A stretch of 19,263 bases of DNA, from NCBI GenBank assembly GCA_003158355.1, contig PMIV01000099.1:1-19263 (forward strand), given 5' to 3'. Every line of letters starts with the position of its first letter. The stretch's first letter is position 1. This document shows positions 7,796-14,712 of this stretch, in pieces. The notes below the pieces were generated by a model, which worked only from the letters and a program-made list of their open reading frames with translations, was not told the DNA's origin and did not search any database. A program made the position numbers and the translations under genes. The DNA comes from Anaerolineaceae bacterium. Its GTDB lineage: Bacteria; Chloroflexota; Anaerolineae; Anaerolineales; Anaerolineaceae.

Positions 7796-10222
7796 TCATT
7801 TTACTGCTATTGCAGCTTTGACTGCGGCGTAGGCATTTAAGATACCAAAACCTGAAGCATCATTGGGTACATTGCCAGAGGTTACACAGGCAGGCAATTT
7901 ACCTTGATAAGGGTCGGCTGTTTCTTCGAGGATCTTCTTGGTCAGGGCAATGTTACCAATCAACTTGGGATTTGCTGACCACATCAAAGCCACCACTCCG
8001 CTCACATGCGGCGCTGAAAAAGAAGTACCGTCCGCTTGAATATAGGCATTGTTCGGAAAAGAGGATACGACCCCCTCTCCGGGTGCGAGCAGATCAGGTT
8101 TGACCCGATTACTGCCATCGACCGTGACCGGACCCAAACTGCTGAATGTAGACAGCTCACCCGCCTCATTGATCGAACCCGCGGTAAATACATCACTGTA
8201 AATGGCCGGCGGATCGGTAACCGTGCTGCAGCCATAGTCACCGGAATTCCCGGCAGCTACCGACATAAAGATGCCCGCTGTTTCCAGATCATCCACAGCG
8301 GATTTATATATCTTTGCATCACAGCCTTCCACTTCTGGGCAACCCCAGGAATTATTGACGATCATCGCGCCTTTTGCCGGTATACCATCGGTGAAAGAAT
8401 TCCCTTTTTCTGGATAAGGAGCCAGCATAAACTGCATGCAATTTAAATAAACTGCCGTGTTCCCCAAATCTCTGGCCAGGTTCACGCAGCCGATCCACTG
8501 AGCATCCGGTGCGATGCCAATATTTTTACCCGTGATCAACCCCAGGGTCGCAGTTCCATGTCCTTCCGCATCGGTCGGGAAATTACTTTGGTTCCAAGGA
8601 TCCAGCCAATTGTAGTCATTTCCTTCATTTACCCCCCGGTAAGAAGATTTTAATTCAGGATGCAAACCGTCTACACCCGTATCGGTCTGACCGATGAGAA
8701 TGCCTTTACCGGTAATTCCCAACTCTTGCCGCACTTTATCAACACCGATCATTTTCAGGTTCCAGGATGGTTCACTGGGTTGATCTACCGGCCCGCTGTT
8801 CGTTAGCGGAATTTTTTTTTGTAATGGCCGCAAATGAGGGCTGGGTAAAATTCGATCCACATCACTGCGCTTCTGCAGCAGCATTGAATACAAAGGCCCG
8901 GCATCGACTTCAATTCCGTTCACCAGGTAATACGCGGTATAGCTCACATGCCATTGATCCAACTGTTTGCGAATCTCGGTTTGGGAATCATCGGCAGTTT
9001 TAACCAGATTATCGTAAACCGCCTGCCGCCGGGTGCTCAGGTCAGTTATTTGGTTTATCGCCGTCAAATCAGTTTGATTCTTCATGACCACGAAGATCTT
9101 GTCCCCATAAAAACCCGGCCGTCCAAATAACAAATACATCGCCCCGACCGCAGCCAGAGAGAGAATTCCTAAAATGATATTCGTTCTTCTGGATAGATGG
9201 AATCGATCATGAAACCGGAAAAATATTGCGAAAAGGATCACAACGAATAAGATGATTCCCAAGGTCGTATACGCCGCACGCGTCGCCCATTCTACGGTTT
9301 CACCGGGGGTTCCGTTGATCGCTAACGAGAGTTCATCCGCATCGAACCAGAGTAAGGGAAGGGCAAGCGCGCATCCGCTGATCAAACCCACACTGAATTT
9401 AGCCTTATCTACACTCTTGCGCCCGATCATGGCGAGTCCGACGATCAGCCAGGCACTGATCGGTAAGACGATGATCAATACCAGTTGAGAACCATTTTGT
9501 CCCAGGCCTGTTAATAAAATTAACAAAAATAGCGCAACAACAAAACCATCCAGAATAAAATCGCCCACCTTTAGTTCACGCTGCGGCGCTTGCGTTTTAC
9601 TGAATAAATAGGGGTATAAAACCTGAATCACAAAAAATGCAAAAACGATTCCCAGGAACAGATACAAAATGGTGTCTGATATGGAACCCAACGCTCCCCA
9701 TAAAACCCAGGGAATCGAAAGAGCCGCGGTAAGCAAGAATGCCATTCCCAGTGTTCCGGAGCTGGCACCCTGATTCTCCAGCGGTTTCCTTTTTCTCAGG
9801 TTGATCACAAATAACAAAATTGCAACAAATACCAGTACCAGAATTTGGTAAGCTGTGGTTTTTTGTTGGTCAGTGATGAACAACAATTTAATCGGATCCA
9901 ACAAAACGGCTAAACTGGCAGCCATGACCCAGATGCGAAATATATTTTTCAAACGCGGTGTTTTGACTACAAAATAGACGATCAAGAGAGAAATCAACAA
10001 AAGCAGCGCGCAAATTCCATGAACGATCCAACGAACATTCGGGATCGTGGTGGCACTCTCATAAATACTTTGTTCCAAAGACCAATTGGCCAATAAGTCG
10101 ATTGCCGAGACGATGATCACCCAAAACGAGAAAATGATAAACAACGCGATCGGGCCACAACCCCGAATTTTCTGATCATCTTCAGGAAAATCGTTATTTA
10201 CTTTTTCCATTATTTGTTCCAT
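7796..10222 (-). CDS. Subtilisin-like (S8) serine protease with an N-terminal 11-TM membrane domain
   Basis: Residues 1-370 hold about 11 TM segments (near 24-45, 65-86, 95-116, 124-142, 158-179, 181-207, 221-242, 247-267, 278-295, 317-338 and 348-368). The basic loops (KTPRLK, RKRK, SKTQAPQR, GRKSVDKAK, HDRFHLSRR) all fall on one side, predicting N-in and catalytic part outside. Residues 374-467 resemble an inhibitor-I9 propeptide (DKIFVVMKNQTDL to VDRILP). The S8 domain follows, close in style to bacillopeptidase F: D514 (TDTGVD), H555 (GHGT), oxyanion N659 (AAGNSG) and S734 (GTSFSAPHV). All catalytic residues are intact. ATG 10222 has AAGGA 7 nt upstream. Normal secreted subtilases have a signal peptide, not a polytopic domain. 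The membrane part matches nothing I can name. It probably heads a unit with the ECF sigma gene. Confidence 0.92.
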   Translation of the reverse strand: MEQIMEKVNNDFPEDDQKIRGCGPIALFIIFSFWVIIVSAIDLLANWSLEQSIYESATTIPNVRWIVHGICALLLLISLLIVYFVVKTPRLKNIFRIWVMAASLAVLLDPIKLLFITDQQKTTAYQILVLVFVAILLFVINLRKRKPLENQGASSGTLGMAFLLTAALSIPWVLWGALGSISDTILYLFLGIVFAFFVIQVLYPYLFSKTQAPQRELKVGDFILDGFVVALFLLILLTGLGQNGSQLVLIIVLPISAWLIVGLAMIGRKSVDKAKFSVGLISGCALALPLLWFDADELSLAINGTPGETVEWATRAAYTTLGIILFVVILFAIFFRFHDRFHLSRRTNIILGILSLAAVGAMYLLFGRPGFYGDKIFVVMKNQTDLTAINQITDLSTRRQAVYDNLVKTADDSQTEIRKQLDQWHVSYTAYYLVNGIEVDAGPLYSMLLQKRSDVDRILPSPHLRPLQKKIPLTNSGPVDQPSEPSWNLKMIGVDKVRQELGITGKGILIGQTDTGVDGLHPELKSSYRGVNEGNDYNWLDPWNQSNFPTDAEGHGTATLGLITGKNIGIAPDAQWIGCVNLARDLGNTAVYLNCMQFMLAPYPEKGNSFTDGIPAKGAMIVNNSWGCPEVEGCDAKIYKSAVDDLETAGIFMSVAAGNSGDYGCSTVTDPPAIYSDVFTAGSINEAGELSTFSSLGPVTVDGSNRVKPDLLAPGEGVVSSFPNNAYIQADGTSFSAPHVSGVVALMWSANPKLIGNIALTKKILEETADPYQGKLPACVTSGNVPNDASGFGILNAYAAVKAAIAVK

Positions 10223-10444
10223 TATTTTTCCTTACCCTGCAAGAATTCTTTGCTTGATCCATTTTATTCAATACTATTCAACTAATTCAGACCAGACCCA
10301 TAAGCACAAACCACCTGTTCCTTTTTTCACAGGTTTAATCTTGCTGTTTTCATAAAAAGGAATAAACTTAAATAGGTTCGTCTTTTTGATTATATGATAC
10401 AAATATTTTTCACGAAAGGCGATCACATTTCTGGAGGAGAAATC
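10223..10444. other. Divergent intergenic region between subtilase and hydrolase genes
   Basis: This 222-bp AT-rich stretch must hold the promoters of both flanking genes, but I see no convincing -35/-10 pair. It contains a perfect inverted repeat, ACCTGT (10313-10318), a 10-nt spacer and ACAGGT (10329-10334), which is operator-like in size. No ORF with coding character is visible. Confidence 0.5.
10433..10440 (+). promoter_or_regulatory. Ribosome binding site fixing the hydrolase start at 10445
   Basis: GGAGGAGA ends 4 nt before the ATG at 10445. An in-frame ATG at 10394 lacks such a site and would add 17 residues unlike the family N-terminus, so 10445 is preferred. Confidence 0.8.
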
Positions 10445-11281
10445 ATGCAGCAAATAGAGTTTTCCTGGAAGACAAAGAGTGGCTTAAATTTGTATGCCAA
10501 AGAATGGAAACCTGAGGGTAAAGTAAAAGCAGTAGTTGCCCTTGTGCATGGTCTTGGGGAACATATTGGTCGTTATGATCATGTTGCTGAAGCATTTGGC
10601 AAAGCGGGTTTTGCGATGGTGGGTTTTGACCAGCGCGGACACGGCAGATCAGAAGGAATTCGTGGTTACGAAACTTCGTATGATGCGATCATGGACGATA
10701 TTTCTCAAAACATTCAGAATGCCAAAGATCGTTACCCCGGTCTGCCCGTCTTTTTATACGGCCACAGCCTCGGTGGAAACCTAGTTTTGTTTTATGCGCT
10801 CACCCGAAAACCAGAGATAAAAGGCGTCATTGCTACAGCACCAGGCCTGGCTACCGCACAACCCCTCGCTCCAGGACTTTTAGCCATGACCAAGATTCTC
10901 TACCGTCTTGGCCCATCCATGAAGATCAAGAATGGACTCGATCTGGCTGGTCTTTCTCATGATCCAAAAGTAGCCGAGAAATATATTGCTGACCCTTTGG
11001 TTCATCCCTTCATTTCCCCTCGCCTCGCCCTGGACATGCTCAATGCCGGTAAATATTCGGTAGCGCATGCTTCTGAATTTCCGCTGCCATTACTCCTGAT
11101 GCAGGGTACAGCCGACCGCCTGGTCAGCCCCAAGAAAACCAAAGAATTCGCCCTGGCCGCTCCGCTCAGCAAGATCACCTATCGAGAATGGGACGGTTTC
11201 TATCACGAACTGCACAATGAGCCGGAACAGGCCGACGTCATAAAAGTAATGACCAATTGGATGGATCAGGAACTTAAATAA
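10445..11281 (+). CDS. Alpha/beta hydrolase, monoacylglycerol lipase-like (Hydrolase_4/S33 type)
   Basis: A 278-residue soluble alpha/beta-hydrolase that probably cleaves monoacylglycerols or lysophospholipids. The oxyanion-hole loop HGLGEH (35-40), the FDQRGHGRSEG strand (61-71), nucleophile elbow GHSLGG with S108, acid D224 (GTADRLV) and base H254 (GFYHELHNE) give a complete catalytic triad in the order and spacing of monoacylglycerol lipases. A cap region lies at about 135-210. There is no signal peptide, so it should be cytoplasmic. It is divergent from the subtilase and followed by a 32-bp gap before the next promoter; no terminator sits right after its stop, and the first strong hairpin is at 11433. 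Family secure, substrate inferred. Confidence 0.9.
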   Translation: MQQIEFSWKTKSGLNLYAKEWKPEGKVKAVVALVHGLGEHIGRYDHVAEAFGKAGFAMVGFDQRGHGRSEGIRGYETSYDAIMDDISQNIQNAKDRYPGLPVFLYGHSLGGNLVLFYALTRKPEIKGVIATAPGLATAQPLAPGLLAMTKILYRLGPSMKIKNGLDLAGLSHDPKVAEKYIADPLVHPFISPRLALDMLNAGKYSVAHASEFPLPLLLMQGTADRLVSPKKTKEFALAAPLSKITYREWDGFYHELHNEPEQADVIKVMTNWMDQELK

Positions 11282-11313
11282 ACTGATTTACCTGTTTTTG
11301 TTGTTGATGGAAC

Positions 11314-11342
11314 TTGACCTGATACTTATGAAAGAGTAAAAT
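11314..11342 (+). promoter_or_regulatory. Sigma-70-type promoter of the glyA-gcvT fusion gene
   Basis: TTGACC (11314-11319, five of six) and TAAAAT (11337-11342, five of six) are exactly 17 bp apart. Transcription should begin near 11349, giving a leader of about 168 nt before the ATG at 11517. Confidence 0.6.
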
Positions 11343-11432
11343 TGTTCAAATTCAAGAATCAAGCCTTTCCATTTTTTCTCTTTTAGGATTGGGTCAGGCT
11401 CTGAGTCGCGAATGACAGAATATTATCAAAAT

Positions 11433-11478
11433 AAAAAAACCACTCAATGATGTTTCACCTACATCGGGAGTGGTTTTT
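11433..11478. terminator. Strong two-part hairpin with A and T tracts in the glyA-gcvT leader
   Basis: A tract (11433-11439), CCACTC (11440-11445) and GAGTGG (11468-11473) followed by TTTTT (11474-11478) form an outer stem of about 11 bp including A-T pairs. Inside it, GATGT (11449-11453) pairs with ACATC (11461-11465). The symmetry allows termination in either direction. It can end read-through from the hydrolase gene. If transcription starts at the promoter at 11314-11342, the glyA-gcvT message must also pass it, which would make it an attenuator. Confidence 0.7.
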
Positions 11479-11516
11479 ATTTATTTGGTAAATTTTAACT
11501 TTAGGAGAAACCAGTT

Positions 11517-14500
11517 ATGAATGACCTTCTCTTTCACGGTGACCTTTCGGCAGTTGATCCAGAAATATTCAAATTGATCGATCATGAAGCGGAACGTCAG
11601 GCTCGCAAATTGATCCTCATTCCCTCCGAATCGACCGCTCCCGAATCAGTCCGAGAATCACTGGCGTCTCCGTTCCAAAACCTGTATGCAGAGGGATATC
11701 CGGATGAAGAAATGCGCCAGATGTCTGAATCGGAAATCCTGGATTATCCCGCGCGCTTGGCTAATTATCGACGCAATGCTGACCCCCGATACTACAAGGG
11801 AGTTGAGTATGCGGATGTTGTAGAGTCTTTAGCCCGCCGGCGTTGCGCTGAGGTATTTGCAACCGATAAAATTTCACCCGAGCAAATTTTCGTCAACGTG
11901 CAAGCTCTCTCGGGTGCTCCAGCCAATAATGCGGTTTACAGCGCTTTGATCGAGCCAGGGGATACTATTTTGGGCATGAATTTACTTCACGGTGGCCATC
12001 TTAGCCACGGTTCATCCGTCAACCGCTCCGGGAAACTCTATAAAGTTTTCCATTACAATGTCGATCCCCAAACTGAGAAAATCGATTACGACCAGGTGGA
12101 AGCCATAGCAAAAGAATGCCATCCTAAAGTGATCATCTGTGGTTTTTCTTCCTATCCCTGGGTGCCAGATTTTGCACGGTTCCGCGCCATTGCCGATAGT
12201 GTCGGTGCATACCTCCTGGCAGATGTCTCCCATATTGCCGGTATGATCGCTGCCAAAGTATTGCCCTCTCCGGTCGGTTACGCTCATATCATCACCTTTA
12301 CCACGCATAAGACAATGTGCGGCCCGCGTGGAGCCATTATCCTGACCACGGATTCAGCCCTGGCCAAAAAGATCGATAAAGGCGTTTTTCCAGGCGAACA
12401 AGGCGGCCCGCATGTGCATGTCATGGCTGCATTGGCAACGACCTTTCGTCTGGCTAAATCAGATCAATTCAAAGAACTTCAACTACAGATCATCAAGAAC
12501 GCCAAAGCGCTTTGCGATCAACTTATCAAACGCGGTCTACGAATTCCATTCGGTGGAACCAACACTCACCTTTTAAATGTCGATTGTAAAACGATCATCG
12601 GACCTGATGGGACTACTCTTTCCGGCGATATCGCAGCACGAATTTTGGATGTTGCCGGAATTGTTTTAAACCGCAATACTATTCCGGGGGATAAAACCGC
12701 TTTGTATGCATCGGGAATTCGTTTCGGTTCCCCCTGGATGACCCAGCGCGGACTGAAAGAAAAAGAAATGGTCCAGGTAGCTGATATGATCGCCGATATT
12801 TTGTTGGCAACCACCCCTTATACCGTGGAGACACGCAAAGGTCCTGCTAGCCGCGCCAAAGTCGATTTCAAAGTTCTGCAGGATGTACGCTTAAAAGTAC
12901 GCCAACTTACCGACCAGGCTGGTCATGATGTGATCACCGAGCATTCTGGCTATCCATTTTTCTATTACATTGATGACAAGCCCCTTGCTAAAACCGATTG
13001 GGTGGCTTTGGATATTCGCGGCGATCACCTGAATCACTTTATTACGTATACTTTCAGTTCTGCTGCTAATGAACTCAAAAAAGGCGCATCCCAACCAACT
13101 GTTATCCACACCCCAGAACGCGATGTGAACGGCATTCTCACCCTGGTGAATAGTGAGTTATTTCGATTTTCAATTAAAAAAGAAGATTTCGGTCTGGCGG
13201 CCACTTATTTGCGCGACCTTTCCGACGGGTATATCGCCTTTGATAATGACCTGCTGCGTCGTATTCCCGGCCCAATTGTCGTCGAAGAATCCACTGCTGC
13301 AGCGGTCACTCATGCAGATGGGAACACGCTCGATGCGGAAAAACCCTATTTCATCGGGGAAACCCTCGCTTTCGGAAAGGCACTGCCTGAATTTATCTGG
13401 CAAGAAAAAGAAAGCAGTGAACTGTTCCATACCCCTTTGTATGAGACCCACAAAGCCATGGGAGCCAAAATGGTTCCCTTTGCAGGATGGGAAATGCCAG
13501 TATGGTATTCTTCCGTTGTAGAAGAACACCTGGCCACCCGAGAAGCTGCTGGCCTATTTGATGTTTCACATATGGGTGTTTTTCAGGCCGAAGGTCCCGA
13601 GGCTTCTCTATTCCTGGATAGTGTTTGTGGTAACGATATTGGCGGATTGGCAGTGGGTGAATCTTGTTATACCCACTTCTTGGATCCTGACGCGAACGTC
13701 ATCGATGACACTCTGATCTATCACCGCGGTGTCGAAAAATATCTGGTGGTCGTAAACGCCTCAAACGATGCCAAAGATTGGGCCTGGCTCAATGCCGTAT
13801 TGGATGGCAAGGTGATGATTGACCGGGAACAGCCATCGGTAAAAGCAAATGGTCGAAAGGCAACCTTTCGCAACCTGCGCGACCCCAAAGCCGGCCAGGA
13901 CATGCGCGTGGATATTGCCCTGCAAGGGCCAAAATCACGTGATATCTTGCTTACGCTTGGCTGTGACGCTGCCACTACAAAAAAGATCAAAGCTCTAAAA
14001 CGGACTGAACTATGCGATGCTGTGGTGGGGAATTTTGACCTCGTCGTCTCACGCACCGGCTATACCGGCGAGAAGATGGCTTTTGAGCTCTTTGTCCACC
14101 CCGGCAAAGCGGTTGAACTCTGGAATGCCTTAATAAAAGTTGGCGAACCGCTTGGACTCAGACCTTGCGGGCTGGGAGCCAGAGATTCTTTACGAACAGA
14201 AGGCGGTTTGCCTCTATACGGTCACGAAATGGGTGGAGAGATGAATCTTGGCGTAGCGGACGCTGGATTCGGCTCTTATGTAAAAGTGTATAAACCCTGG
14301 TTCATCGGCCGCAGCGCGTATCTAAAACATGAAGCGAATCGTACTGCTGAGGTGATCCGGTTCCGGTTCAATGAAAAGGGGGTTCGTATGGCTCATAATG
14401 CGGACCCGGTGCTGGATGCCAAAGGAAAAGTAATTGGTGTGGTTACCAGTTGTGCAATTGACAAAGAGGGTTATCTGACCGGTCTGGCCTATCTGGATAA

Positions 14501-14645
14501 AAAATCCACTGCTGAGGGCACACCGATCAGTGTCTTCCAAAGTGCTCCAAAACAAGCGGGGAAAGCGCCTGTCGATTTAGTTGATGGTGACCGTGTAAAT
14601 TTGCCTACCCCTGCAACAGTTTTACCCCGGTTTCCTAAACTTTGA
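11517..14645 (+). CDS. Fused serine hydroxymethyltransferase / aminomethyltransferase (GlyA-GcvT)
   Basis: One 1042-residue frame joins two folate enzymes of glycine/serine metabolism. Residues 1-435 are SHMT (serine + THF to glycine + methylene-THF): E59 in AEGYP, D236 and H239 (LADVSHIAG), PLP lysine K265 (TTHKTMCGPRG) and R402 (SGIRFGSP). About 27 residues (63-89) are inserted between AEGYP and RYYKGVEY relative to E. coli GlyA. Residues 636-1042 are a complete GcvT (glycine-cleavage T protein): PFAGWEMPVWYSS (654-666), FDVSHMG (681-687), VIDD with the expected catalytic Asp (728-731), LVVVNASN (743-750), and the C-terminal barrel with KPWFIGRSAYL. The middle (about 440-635) is neither; residues 495-575 look like a decayed GcvT/YgfZ-like half. 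The ATG has AGGAG 9 nt upstream. gcvH and gcvP are not in the window. Both catalytic sets look intact. Confidence 0.95.
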   Translation: MNDLLFHGDLSAVDPEIFKLIDHEAERQARKLILIPSESTAPESVRESLASPFQNLYAEGYPDEEMRQMSESEILDYPARLANYRRNADPRYYKGVEYADVVESLARRRCAEVFATDKISPEQIFVNVQALSGAPANNAVYSALIEPGDTILGMNLLHGGHLSHGSSVNRSGKLYKVFHYNVDPQTEKIDYDQVEAIAKECHPKVIICGFSSYPWVPDFARFRAIADSVGAYLLADVSHIAGMIAAKVLPSPVGYAHIITFTTHKTMCGPRGAIILTTDSALAKKIDKGVFPGEQGGPHVHVMAALATTFRLAKSDQFKELQLQIIKNAKALCDQLIKRGLRIPFGGTNTHLLNVDCKTIIGPDGTTLSGDIAARILDVAGIVLNRNTIPGDKTALYASGIRFGSPWMTQRGLKEKEMVQVADMIADILLATTPYTVETRKGPASRAKVDFKVLQDVRLKVRQLTDQAGHDVITEHSGYPFFYYIDDKPLAKTDWVALDIRGDHLNHFITYTFSSAANELKKGASQPTVIHTPERDVNGILTLVNSELFRFSIKKEDFGLAATYLRDLSDGYIAFDNDLLRRIPGPIVVEESTAAAVTHADGNTLDAEKPYFIGETLAFGKALPEFIWQEKESSELFHTPLYETHKAMGAKMVPFAGWEMPVWYSSVVEEHLATREAAGLFDVSHMGVFQAEGPEASLFLDSVCGNDIGGLAVGESCYTHFLDPDANVIDDTLIYHRGVEKYLVVVNASNDAKDWAWLNAVLDGKVMIDREQPSVKANGRKATFRNLRDPKAGQDMRVDIALQGPKSRDILLTLGCDAATTKKIKALKRTELCDAVVGNFDLVVSRTGYTGEKMAFELFVHPGKAVELWNALIKVGEPLGLRPCGLGARDSLRTEGGLPLYGHEMGGEMNLGVADAGFGSYVKVYKPWFIGRSAYLKHEANRTAEVIRFRFNEKGVRMAHNADPVLDAKGKVIGVVTSCAIDKEGYLTGLAYLDKKSTAEGTPISVFQSAPKQAGKAPVDLVDGDRVNLPTPATVLPRFPKL

Positions 14646-14651
14646 ATCGAC

Positions 14652-14672
14652 CAGTGGATCAAAAATCCACTG
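14652..14672. other. Perfect inverted repeat between the fusion gene and the aminotransferase gene
   Basis: CAGTGGAT (14652-14659), a 5-nt loop and ATCCACTG (14665-14672) form an 8-bp perfect hairpin. No T tract follows in either direction, so it is not a standard intrinsic terminator. It may be an RNA processing or stability element within a shared transcript. Confidence 0.5.
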
Positions 14673-14697
14673 ATAGGCTCAATGAAATTGTCGATAT

Positions 14698-14704
14698 AAA
14701 GGAG
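14698..14704 (+). promoter_or_regulatory. Consensus ribosome binding site upstream of an ATT codon
   Basis: AAAGGAG is placed 8 nt before the in-frame ATT at 14713. The first ATG, at 14761, is 56 nt further on and has no ribosome site of its own. This site therefore argues for initiation at ATT. Confidence 0.65.
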
Positions 14705-14712
14705 AATACACT

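Noticed and set aside
10341..10368. Promoter candidate for the hydrolase gene, TTGCTG-16-TAAACT
   Set aside because: Both hexamers match poorly (four of six each) in an AT-rich region where such matches are frequent.
10394..10444. Upstream ATG giving the hydrolase a 17-residue extension
   Set aside because: No ribosome site precedes it, whereas GGAGGAGA stands 4 nt before the ATG at 10445; the added residues do not resemble the family N-terminus.
11387..11432. Possible tRNA remnant or known riboswitch core (GAGTCGCGAATGAC resembles a T-arm)
   Set aside because: Only a 3-bp stem forms, there is no acceptor or anticodon arm nearby, and the conserved cores of the glycine, THF and SAM aptamers are absent.
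13153..13521. Internal plus-strand frame within the fusion gene as a separate small gene
   Set aside because: It is out of frame with a well-supported continuous protein and has no ribosome site or recognisable product.
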